A program made the translations under genes and the position numbers. Under the pieces are notes generated by a model. That model made no database searches. It was not told the origin of the DNA and worked only from the letters and a program-made list of their open reading frames with translations. A stretch of 14,068 nucleotides of DNA from Hyphomicrobiaceae bacterium (GTDB lineage: Bacteria; Pseudomonadota; Alphaproteobacteria; Rhizobiales; Hyphomicrobiaceae), in assembly GCA_013214245.1 (NCBI GenBank), contig JABSQE010000181.1, positions 1-14,068 of the forward strand, given 5' to 3'. The number at the start of each line of letters is the position of its first letter. Within the stretch, counting starts at the first letter, position 1. Below are positions 7,947 through 14,068 of the stretch, piece after piece.

Positions 7947-8386
7947 GCAAAAATTTACATTCATCAGAAGTCTCAACAAAAAAAAATAAATCTCCCAACA
8001 CGTTTATAACACGCATTGGGCGTTCATATAAATTTGAAGCTGCACATTTTCTCCCTTGTGTACCAATTGGACATAAGTGTAAAAATTTTCATGGTCACAA
8101 CTATCGTGTAGATATTGTAGTACAGGGATCACTTGATGAACGAGGTTTTGTGAAAGATTTTTCTGAAATGGACGATGAAATCTCCTTACTTATCGAAAAA
8201 GTTGATCACTGCTTACTCAACGAGATTGAAGGTCTTGAAAATCCAACTGCTGAAATCATAGCCGCGTGGTTTTTGGAACGCATTAGCGATTGTGAAAGCG
8301 TCCGTGTTTACGAGAATGACTGGAGCTGGGCAGAGGTGCGCATTAGAAAAACTGATCAGCTCGTAGGTAATGATAGGAAAGTTTGA
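7943..8386 (+). CDS. queD: 6-carboxy-5,6,7,8-tetrahydropterin synthase QueD
   Basis: QueD converts 7,8-dihydroneopterin triphosphate (made from GTP by FolE) to 6-carboxy-tetrahydropterin, the substrate of QueE. The 147-residue protein carries the zinc histidines H35 (FEAAHFLP), H50 and H52 (NFHGHNY), and the catalytic Cys as C46 just before HGH. It also has the VDHCLLN catalytic His (D88-H89), the NPTAE motif and E124 in VRVYEND, all typical of the PTPS-like fold. An in-frame upstream start at 7901 would add 14 unlike residues inside queE. The ATG at 7943 is preferred because it overlaps the queE stop as ATGA. The N-terminus still has about 20 polar residues before the first strand, a slightly long tail. 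Its own TGA overlaps the queC start. Confidence 0.96.
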   Translation: MSKNLHSSEVSTKKNKSPNTFITRIGRSYKFEAAHFLPCVPIGHKCKNFHGHNYRVDIVVQGSLDERGFVKDFSEMDDEISLLIEKVDHCLLNEIEGLENPTAEIIAAWFLERISDCESVRVYENDWSWAEVRIRKTDQLVGNDRKV

Positions 8387-9087
8387 TGTCTGATAAAGCC
8401 TTGGTTTTATTTTCTGGTGGCCAAGACTCTACGGTTTGTCTTGCTTGGGCTCTTTCCCGTTTCCAGATGATAGATACGATAGGCTTTGATTACGGCCAAT
8501 ATCATCGAATTGAACTTGACTGCCGCCAGAAAGTTATTTCAGAAATAAAAAGAAAATTTCCGCTTTGGAAAAGCAAGCTTGGGTCTGATCACATAATAGA
8601 TTTAAGTATATTAGGACAAATTTCTCAAACCGCACTTACCGAAAACATTTCTATAACAATTGATGATTCTGGCTTGCCTAATACATTTGTGCCAGGACGA
8701 AATCTGTTATTTTTTATATTCGCAGCTGCAATAGCATATCAGCGCGGATTTAAAAATTTAGTTGGCGGAATGTCCCAATCGGATTTTTCTGGCTATCCGG
8801 ACTGCCGTAAAGATACAATCGTAGCGCAACAAAAAGCTCTAAATCTAGGAATGGATACAAACTTTAAAATAATTACACCTTTGATGTGGCTAGACAAAGC
8901 TAAAACTTGGAAACTAGCTGAAAATTTAGGAGGTGTAGAATTGACTGAAATTATAATTCAGCATACACATACCTGTTACAAAGGAAATCGATCTTTGCTC
9001 CATAGTTGGGGTTACGGCTGTGCCGACTGTCCTGCATGCCTATTAAGACAAAGGGGCTATGAAACCTGGTTGCGGACGGATTCTTGA
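8386..9087 (+). CDS. queC: 7-cyano-7-deazaguanine (preQ0) synthase QueC
   Basis: QueC turns 7-carboxy-7-deazaguanine into preQ0 using ammonia and ATP. The 233-residue protein begins with the PP-loop SGGQDST (residues 10-16). It carries the GFDYGQYHRIEL and FVPGRNLLF blocks and GGMSQSDFSGYPDCR. It ends with four zinc-binding cysteines (C197 in HTCYKG; C212, C215 and C218 in GYGCADCPAC). The ATG at 8386 shares its A with the queD stop (TGATG), so the three que genes form one translationally coupled operon. A TTG one codon earlier is possible but unnecessary. No queF, folE, tgt or queA is in the window; they must be elsewhere if queuosine is made. No key residue is missing. Confidence 0.96.
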   Translation: MSDKALVLFSGGQDSTVCLAWALSRFQMIDTIGFDYGQYHRIELDCRQKVISEIKRKFPLWKSKLGSDHIIDLSILGQISQTALTENISITIDDSGLPNTFVPGRNLLFFIFAAAIAYQRGFKNLVGGMSQSDFSGYPDCRKDTIVAQQKALNLGMDTNFKIITPLMWLDKAKTWKLAENLGGVELTEIIIQHTHTCYKGNRSLLHSWGYGCADCPACLLRQRGYETWLRTDS

Positions 9088-9674
9088 CGTTTCTGGATTA
9101 GACTTGACACAAGCTAATTTTTTTACATAGAAAAAGGATTTAAAACTAAGTTCGTATAACAAATGTTGTTTGATCAGGGTAAAAATCATTAAGTTTATGA
9201 GTTGCAGCAGCCCCTTTGGCTTGGAATACTTAGTTTTAATCTTCTCTAAGCGCAATTAGTTCATTTAATCTCGGCTAAGCTCTGACCCATTACTTAAAAA
9301 CAATCAATCATCAAGCTTTAAGTTTAAAAAAAGCAATAACATGTTACTTATAGTATGAACTAAAAGTATGAAAGCGCTCAACATGTAGACGCGGTACCCT
9401 TCTTAACGATTGTAACACTTCGACTTGGATCCACATAAATAAAAACATTGAATACAGGCATTAATTCTAAAGCAATTACTATCCCCCAAACTTTTTAACT
9501 ATCTTATTTTGAAAGCAGTACCAACCGGACTTACACAAAAAGACTTCACTGCAATTTAATAGAAGAGATTAAAGTCTGGAAGCTCCATATCAGAATTGAA
9601 AAGAGCAAATTAAGTTTTCAAAGAATGTGCATTTAATAGACCATGATTTCATAGATATAGAATAGGAACCATAT
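9088..9674. other. 587-bp AT-rich spacer without gene
   Basis: No gene is supported here. A TTGACA at 9104-9109 has a weak TAGAAA 18 bases later, but no start codon follows that would need a promoter. On the minus strand a 38-codon open stretch at 9378-9494 reads protein-like but has no start signal. No terminator with a T-run was found after queC. The right end holds the AGGAA ribosome-binding site of the next gene. Confidence 0.5.
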
Positions 9675-10106
9675 ATGTCGGAACAATCATTCGCGGAAAA
9701 AACACGCGCTGTAGTGCAGGCCTATTATGTTGCTTTCAACAACTGCAATATTGATGCAATGGTCGCAATGGTTGCGGATGATGTTATATACGATATAAAT
9801 CAAGGTGAACGACGGCAAGGCAAAAATCGCTTTCACGCCTTGTGTGCCCGCATGGCACATCACTACCATGAAGAGCTAAAAGACATAGTAATTATGGTTG
9901 CCAACGATGGCACACGGGCAGCTGCTGAATTTAATATATGTGGTGTATATAACGAAACAGAACCAGGTTTACCGGTTGCAACGGGGCAAAAGTATAATTT
10001 ACCAGCAGGAAGCTTCTTTGCACTTTACGGAAACAAGATTACTCGAATTTCTAACTATTACAACTTAACGGACTGGATCATGCAGGTCTCTACAATTCAA
10101 AAATGA
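9675..10106 (+). CDS. SnoaL/NTF2-like, ketosteroid isomerase-related protein
   Basis: This 143-residue protein has the NTF2-like cone fold pattern: an N-terminal helix (AEKTRAVVQAYYVAFNNCNI), VADDVIYDINQGE (residues 33-45), RFHALCARM, then strands IVIMVANDGTRAAAEF and NLPAGSFFAL, ending KITRISNYYNLTDWI. The DINQGE and ISNYYNL blocks match the conserved group of ketosteroid isomerase-related proteins (TIGR02096), whose substrate is unknown. Members are stand-alone cytoplasmic proteins of about this length, so it looks complete. The ATG at 9675 has AGGAA six bases upstream. It is followed 191 bp later by the HIBCH-like gene on the same strand, but that gap and a separate ribosome-binding site do not suggest an operon. 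I do not assign a reaction. Confidence 0.85.
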   Translation: MSEQSFAEKTRAVVQAYYVAFNNCNIDAMVAMVADDVIYDINQGERRQGKNRFHALCARMAHHYHEELKDIVIMVANDGTRAAAEFNICGVYNETEPGLPVATGQKYNLPAGSFFALYGNKITRISNYYNLTDWIMQVSTIQK

Positions 10107-10297
10107 ACTATGTTGTATGCAGTTTCTTAAAGATTATCAGAGAACCGCTAGTAATTTATGATGCTTTTAATGTAACCTTGCATTACTGTCTGCCTGTAAT
10201 TTAGCTTTCATTTTCATCCCGCCGTTTACAACTTGATCCCACGGCTCAAGACCTCTGCATATTATGACGGTTTTGAACTTTAAGTAAAAGGATTCAA

Positions 10298-11386
10298 ATG
10301 ACAAAGTACGATAGCATAAACACTAGCGGTTTACACATTCGCAAGGAAGGCCGGGCCGGGCGAATAACAATTAACAAACCTTCTATTTTAAATGCTATAA
10401 ACTTGGATCAGGTCAATATCATTACTCGTGCTCTTTGGAATTGGGCTAGTGATGATGAGATACAATTGGTGATACTTGATGGTACCGGTGGAAGAGCATT
10501 GTGTGCTGGTGGCGATATTGTATCTCTTTACAAGAGCCGTGGTGATGGTGGAGATGCTGCCGCTAGTTTCTGGTGCGCGGAATATCGTTTAAGTGCTATG
10601 ATCAGCCATTATCCTAAACCTTATGTAGCACTAATGGACGGTATTGTGATGGGTGGTGGTATCGGTTTATCTGCACACGGAAGTCATCGCATTGTAACTG
10701 AGTGCTCAAAGTTAGCAATGCCAGAAACTTTAATAGGCCTGATACCCGATGTTGGTGGTCTTTGGCTGTTAGCTAATACACCAGGACACATAGGAGAGTA
10801 TCTAGGCCTACTCGGAGAACATATGGGAGCTGCAGATGCGCTATACACGAACTTTGCCGATACTTTCGTCCCCCAAAAAAAATTATCCGCTCTGGCTGCT
10901 GCAGCTGCTGATCCTGATGGTGATCCTATTGGCATATCCATCGCCGCATTTGCATCAGCACCGCCGCCGACAGTGCACGCTAACTACCAGGAAGAAATCG
11001 ATTGTATTTTTTCTGCACCTACCGTTGAATTAATTCAAAAGAAACTTGATGCAAGTAGCTCGAGTTGGGCACAAGACGCCCTCGCAGCTCTATCATTGCG
11101 ATCCCCTCTAGCTCTCAAGCTCACGCTAGCCGGAATTCGTCAGATTCGTAGAAGACGAACTCTGGAGGATTCATTAAAATTAGAGTATCGCATTGCTACT
11201 CGTATGTATAATGGTGGCGAATTTATAGAGGGTGTTAGAGCTTTGCTAATTGACAAAGACAAATCCCCCAAATGGACCTTACCTTCCCTGGAAGCTATCG
11301 ATGATAAAACAGTAACAAACTATCTATCCTCTTTGGTGGAGCGGCCTGAACTTGACATATCTGATGTGATAACAAAATTGCTCTAG
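10298..11386 (+). CDS. Enoyl-CoA hydratase/isomerase family, 3-hydroxyisobutyryl-CoA hydrolase-like
   Basis: This 362-residue crotonase-fold protein matches the HIBCH-type subgroup, which cleaves 3-hydroxyisobutyryl-CoA to free 3-hydroxyisobutyrate in valine breakdown. Two oxyanion-hole regions are visible, RALCAGGD (67-73) and GIVMGGGIGL (115-124). The catalytic pair E143 and D151 lies in MPETLIGLIPDVGG, with the eight-residue spacing of human HIBCH Glu169/Asp177. The length of about 350, rather than the 260 of plain enoyl-CoA hydratases, and the C-terminal helical part (LRSPLALKLTLAGIRQ, then LEYRIATRM and FIEGVRALLIDKDKSPKW) support the subgroup. The ATG has AAAAGGA five bases upstream. 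No other valine-pathway gene is nearby. Some relatives with this domain have other acyl-CoA substrates, so the exact substrate is an inference. The frame is intact. Confidence 0.88.
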   Translation: MTKYDSINTSGLHIRKEGRAGRITINKPSILNAINLDQVNIITRALWNWASDDEIQLVILDGTGGRALCAGGDIVSLYKSRGDGGDAAASFWCAEYRLSAMISHYPKPYVALMDGIVMGGGIGLSAHGSHRIVTECSKLAMPETLIGLIPDVGGLWLLANTPGHIGEYLGLLGEHMGAADALYTNFADTFVPQKKLSALAAAAADPDGDPIGISIAAFASAPPPTVHANYQEEIDCIFSAPTVELIQKKLDASSSSWAQDALAALSLRSPLALKLTLAGIRQIRRRRTLEDSLKLEYRIATRMYNGGEFIEGVRALLIDKDKSPKWTLPSLEAIDDKTVTNYLSSLVERPELDISDVITKLL

Positions 11387-11455
11387 ACATAATATCACAA
11401 AGATTTACTTATTAAACAATACCACAGAACTACTTGGATGGATATGAGTGATGCA

Positions 11456-11502
11456 TTAGTTTTTAGCACTTTAAACTAAAGTCATTGTGTTAAACAAACA
11501 CA
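11456..11502 (+). other. Two adjacent hairpins downstream of the HIBCH-like gene
   Basis: TTAGTTT/AAACTAA (11456-11462 and 11473-11479, ten-base loop) is followed after six bases by TGTGTT/AACACA (11486-11491 and 11497-11502, five-base loop), starting about 70 bases after the stop. Neither stem is GC-rich and no T-run follows. They may stabilise the 3' end of the transcript, or be chance structures in AT-rich DNA. Confidence 0.25.
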
Positions 11503-11845
11503 GCTGTCAGTAGCTTGTAAACTCTTAGCTGCCATCAGAAACTGTGTTGAAATCTTTGGTGATGTTGAAAAGAACTATTATTCAATGAATTTACAATGTT
11601 ATTTTTAAAACAAGCGTAGAAATATCATTTAAATTATCATAGACATGATAGCAATTACAATACAGCTAATATCAAAGTCTTGGATTTTTATGCCCGTCAA
11701 TCTATATTTAATAGTAATATTAAAAATCCCTAATTAAGAAGACTAATTTTTCTATCTTTATTACCTAATAATTTGTTATAATCATTAAAACAATGTATGA
11801 TTATAAAATTTTTATGATTGTTACAGGACTTTAAAGTAAAATTTT

Positions 11846-11879
11846 ACATAAAAAATGTGGATTTCTAAAAGCATCCACA
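11846..11879 (-). terminator. Weak terminator-like hairpin, minus strand
   Basis: TGTGGAT (11856-11862) pairs with ATCCACA (11873-11879) over a ten-base loop. Read on the minus strand, the stem is followed directly by a run of six T (11850-11855). The stem has only three GC pairs. No minus-strand gene ends here now, so it may be left from a lost gene. Confidence 0.2.
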
Positions 11880-12281
11880 ATTGAGCGTCTTAGAAGACAA
11901 ATCTAGTTAATTACAATAGCTATTAAGTCAAAAAAATCCGATGCACCGTCAACACAGTAACCAACCGACAAATAATCAGTTAGAAAAAATTATGACGTCC
12001 AAGACATATCAAGTCATTTATAATTTTAAGCCCAACATCACCCATTTTTTAATTTAAGCCTAGAGACTAATAAATTTAAAGCCTAAGCTATGACATATTG
12101 CTTTAGAGCATATGTGATGGAATACCAACCAGTATCTTGCTATAGATGGAGTGCTCTCCAGATAAAGCTCTATATAAACGGCCAAGCCAATTTTTATAGT
12201 GAATGCGAACCACAAACAGTAAACAGGCCAAGTGCTATGTGATTTTTTAACAGTTTGTCGTAATTACAAGGAGTTTTTTTT

Positions 12282-12851
12282 ATGGCTAAAATTATAGCAA
12301 GTTCAATTCGTAAAGGCAATGTCCTCGAAATTGATGGAAAATTATGTTCTGTTCTAAAGGCCGAGAATATACATCCTGGTAAAGGTACACCCGTTACACA
12401 TCTGGAAATGCGCAGAATTTCAGACGGGATAAAAATTTCTGAGCGTTATCGCACCACAGAACAAGTTGAGCGGGCTTTCATGGAAGAACGTGATCTGCAA
12501 TATATCTATGAGGATGACAGCGGGTATATATTTATGAATACAGAAACATATGACCAATTGTCAGTATCAAAAGAAATAGTAGGTGATTCTGCTGTTTATT
12601 TGCAGTCAGAAATGATGTATGTAGTGATATTGCATAACGGAATGCCTGTATCTTTACAATTACCACAACGCATTACTGTTACAATTATCGAGGCCGATCC
12701 AGTAGTAAAAGGTCAAACTGCATCATCATCATATAAGCCTGCATTGGCAGACAATGGCCTCAAAGTAATGGTTCCACCGCATATTTCAGCCGGAACTCGT
12801 ATTGTTATTATGACAGAGGATGGTTCCTATGTTGAACGTGCTAAAGGTTAG
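12282..12851 (+). CDS. efp: Translation elongation factor P
   Basis: EF-P binds stalled ribosomes between the E and P sites and promotes peptide bond formation at consecutive prolines. The 189-residue product has the usual length and three beta-barrel domains: a KOW-like N-terminal domain (about 1-65), a central OB domain (66-128) and a C-terminal OB domain (129-189). The modifiable lysine K34 lies in the conserved loop HPGKGTP. A lysine at that site with this loop fits the EpmA/EpmB beta-lysylation type, although neither modifying gene is in the window. Family hallmarks include SSIRKGNVLEIDG, RTTEQVERAFMEERD, YIYEDDSGYIFMN and GLKVMVPPHI. The start is firm: AAGGAG lies eight bases before ATG. 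It stands alone between two gene-free stretches, so it probably has its own promoter. No oddities were seen. Confidence 0.97.
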   Translation: MAKIIASSIRKGNVLEIDGKLCSVLKAENIHPGKGTPVTHLEMRRISDGIKISERYRTTEQVERAFMEERDLQYIYEDDSGYIFMNTETYDQLSVSKEIVGDSAVYLQSEMMYVVILHNGMPVSLQLPQRITVTIIEADPVVKGQTASSSYKPALADNGLKVMVPPHISAGTRIVIMTEDGSYVERAKG

Positions 12852-12904
12852 AAAATTATTATAACTCCTCAACGAAGATAGGATCCAGTTCAACCGAAGA
12901 CGTT

Positions 12905-12937
12905 ATTGTTGATTAACAATGTTTCACGTTTGTGAAA
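12905..12937 (+). other. Two tandem hairpins downstream of efp
   Basis: ATTGTT/AACAAT (12905-12920, four-base loop GATT) is followed after one base by TTTCAC/GTGAAA (12922-12937, four-base loop GTTT), 54 bases after the efp stop. Both stems are perfect with tetraloops. No T-run follows, so this is not a textbook Rho-independent terminator, but it could protect the transcript 3' end. Confidence 0.3.
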
Positions 12938-13330
12938 AAATATGAACCTAGCTCTCACAAACTAAACATTATTTTCAATTTGTACGTGTTTAACATTTAG
13001 TACAAAGAAGTTAACAAGCTTACTTATATAATCAAGTCACTATAATTACGAATTTCAATATGAGACATAAAAATCGTACGATATGCTTGTTCAAGAAGTA
13101 CTATTTTGCATAGAAAATACATGGAAGAAAAGCATCCAATAGTCAGAAATTTTACCAATATCCCGAAAAACTTTAGGTAGAATCATGGGCGTTGTTTAAA
13201 CAGTAACGGCTTTACAAACCTATCCGACTTCTTTAAACAACTTATTATACTTTAACCGATAGATTATTCAATAACGAACTAGAATGGAAACATTACTTAA
13301 CAACTTATCTTTGCTGGGCCGGTCATATAG

Positions 13331-13429
13331 TTGGAATTCTTAACAATCGTTTTTACCATGTTTTTTCAGGGAGGTATTGCTGGATTGATTAAAATGGTTG
13401 GTGAAGCAATCAACCTATTCATTTCTTGA
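13331..13429 (+). pseudogene. Possible 3' relic of a membrane permease gene, or a very small membrane ORF
   Basis: After a TAG, 32 codons read LEFLTIVFTMFFQGGIAGLI and then KMVGEAINLFIS before TGA. The hydrophobic run ending in GGIAGLI resembles the C-terminal end of LivM-type branched-chain amino acid permeases, which often finish with a G-hydrophobic-GLL motif. An internal ATG at 13358 could instead start a 23-residue membrane peptide, but I see no ribosome-binding site. The resemblance is weak and the segment short. Confidence 0.2.
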
Positions 13430-13666
13430 AAATACAAGATAAAAGCCCTGTAAACGCAGCAAGTAACATAATAACAGTTTGCATCCAAACTAATAGAATC
13501 TAATACATAGGATATAATCTATTAAAAATTGAAGGATGTAGAAGTCCAGAAAGCTAGTTTGGAGTATTAAATATTAAAAAAGTTTATTGAAAAATATTTG
13601 TGTTCGAATAAATAAAAAAAATTTTTTAGATTAAGCAGACTTAAGACTAAAGCCAAATCCTGGATT

Positions 13667-14068
13667 TCAGTTAATGTTCGTTTTTGTAGGGGGCCGTTTC
13701 AAAAGAGCAATTATACGGATTCTCTCGCGTTGGTAATCCGCAAGATCTTCTTTTAGCAAACGGCGTGCTCTAGGTACCTTAATCTTAAGCGGATCTACGA
13801 ATCTTTTATTAACCAGTACTTCATAGTGAAGATGAGGTCCCGAAGATAAACCCGTAGATCCAATATATCCAATAATTTGCCCTTGTTTAACCTTAACACC
13901 CTTACGCATTCCCTGACCAAATTTATGCATATGAGAGTAAGTTGTGTCGTAGCCATTGGCATGTTCTATGCGTATATAGTTACCATAAGCACCACGTCGG
14001 CGCGCTTCCTCAATGATTCCATTTCCAGCTGCCAAGATTGGCGTTCCGCGCGGACCAGCCCAATCTAC
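13667..14068 (-). CDS. M23 family metallopeptidase, C-terminal part (5' end outside window)
   Basis: The frame runs from the right edge (GTA codon at 14068) to TGA, giving 133 residues. It is the C-terminal part of a LytM/M23 zinc endopeptidase, which cuts peptide cross-links in peptidoglycan in the periplasm. Visible motifs are VDWAGPRGTPI (the Asp of HxxxD; its His lies just outside the window), GAYGNYIRIEHANGYDTTYSH, KVKQGQIIGYIGSTGLSSGPH and the HxH motif as HLHYEV. Unlike the NlpD-like protein at 3477-4733, the visible catalytic residues are intact, so this one is probably an active enzyme, like MepM. A basic tail (ARRLLKEDLADYQRERIRII) follows the domain. A TTG at 14035 is internal and not the start, since the family sequence continues upstream. 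It converges with efp across 815 bp. Confidence 0.93.
   Translation of the reverse strand, partial: VDWAGPRGTPILAAGNGIIEEARRRGAYGNYIRIEHANGYDTTYSHMHKFGQGMRKGVKVKQGQIIGYIGSTGLSSGPHLHYEVLVNKRFVDPLKIKVPRARRLLKEDLADYQRERIRIIALLKRPPTKTNIN

Larger units (their letters stand above)
11387..12281. other. 895-bp AT-rich spacer before efp
   Basis: No open frame here looks like a gene. Two neighbouring hairpins follow the HIBCH-like gene (listed separately). A third at 11856-11879, TGTGGAT/ATCCACA, is preceded on the plus strand by an A-run, so on the minus strand it would be a hairpin followed by TTTTTT, a weak terminator shape with no gene to serve. The heptamer GGCCAAG occurs twice near 12180-12235. 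The AAGGAG ribosome-binding site of efp is at 12268-12273. No clear sigma-70 promoter was found. Confidence 0.5.
12852..13666. other. 815-bp AT-rich spacer after efp
   Basis: The stretch lies between convergent genes. Two short hairpins sit about 55 bases after efp (listed separately). A protein-like frame at 13331-13429 may be the relic of a membrane protein gene. A run of eight A followed by six T lies near 13613-13626. I found no tRNA gene, mobile element end or repeat array. Confidence 0.5.

Noticed and set aside
9104..9133. TTGACA followed 18 bases later by TAGAAA, promoter-like
   Set aside because: The -10 match is weak and no gene begins within 500 bases, so there is nothing for it to drive.
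10684..10941. 85-codon frame on the minus strand opposite the HIBCH-like gene
   Set aside because: Antisense shadow of a well-supported coding gene.
11856..11879. TGTGGAT...ATCCACA as a pair of DnaA boxes marking an origin
   Set aside because: Each half differs at two positions from the TTATCCACA consensus. There is no further box cluster, and the neighbours are not origin-associated genes.
13655..13667. AAATCC-T-GGATTT palindrome at the end of the M23 gene as a terminator
   Set aside because: A one-base loop cannot form a stable RNA hairpin at full length, and the T-run lies about 40 bases away.
1..14068. tRNA genes, CRISPR arrays, insertion sequence ends and toxin-antitoxin or phage genes
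   Set aside because: Read by eye, no T-loop consensus, regularly spaced repeats, terminal inverted repeats or such protein families were found. A covariance-model search could still find an unusual RNA.

Overview
The window looks like a chromosome segment from an AT-rich alphaproteobacterium with a decaying genome. Protein signatures point to Alphaproteobacteria: the LpoA-like penicillin-binding protein activator, the CX14CX2C-type QueE, the TIGR02096-like ketosteroid-isomerase-related protein and the HIBCH-like hydrolase all read like alphaproteobacterial versions. Only about two thirds of the window is coding. Five gene-free stretches of roughly 0.55-1.3 kb are strongly AT-rich and hold no intact genes. 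Intact housekeeping genes set in long degraded spacers are typical of a host-restricted symbiont in mid-reduction. Symbionts of the 'Candidatus Endolissoclinum' kind are one known precedent, but the species assignment is only inference.

Layout. Positions 2-928 (+) hold the 3' part of an LpoA-like periplasmic lipoprotein. It is convergent with a complete hypF (961-3186, -), the carbamoyltransferase for NiFe-hydrogenase maturation, with no other hyp or hydrogenase gene in view. A LysM/M23 lipoprotein of the NlpD/DipM type follows (3477-4733, -), with a degenerate peptidase site. A 1.28-kb gene-free stretch leads to an unrecognised, very basic 247-residue protein (6014-6757, -). After a divergent 556-bp spacer comes a tight operon, queE-queD-queC (7314-9087, +), for preQ0 synthesis, with stop/start overlaps at both junctions. 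Next are a SnoaL/NTF2-like protein (9675-10106, +), an enoyl-CoA-hydratase-family 3-hydroxyisobutyryl-CoA hydrolase-like protein (10298-11386, +) and elongation factor P (12282-12851, +). The window ends in the C-terminal part of an M23 peptidase with intact visible active-site motifs (13667-14068, -).

How the genes fit together. Three genes concern the cell envelope: the LpoA-like activator of peptidoglycan synthesis, the NlpD/DipM-like amidase-activator candidate and a probably active M23 endopeptidase. Three make the 7-deazaguanine precursor of queuosine in tRNA, and EF-P relieves ribosome stalling at polyproline, so translation fidelity is a second theme. The HIBCH-like enzyme suggests residual valine or acyl-CoA catabolism.

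I found no clear new multi-gene system, CRISPR array, insertion sequence or tRNA gene. The items most worth a second look are the orphan basic protein, the solitary hypF, a pair of overlapping (mutually exclusive) hairpins upstream of the nlpD-like gene, and possible gene relics in the spacers.
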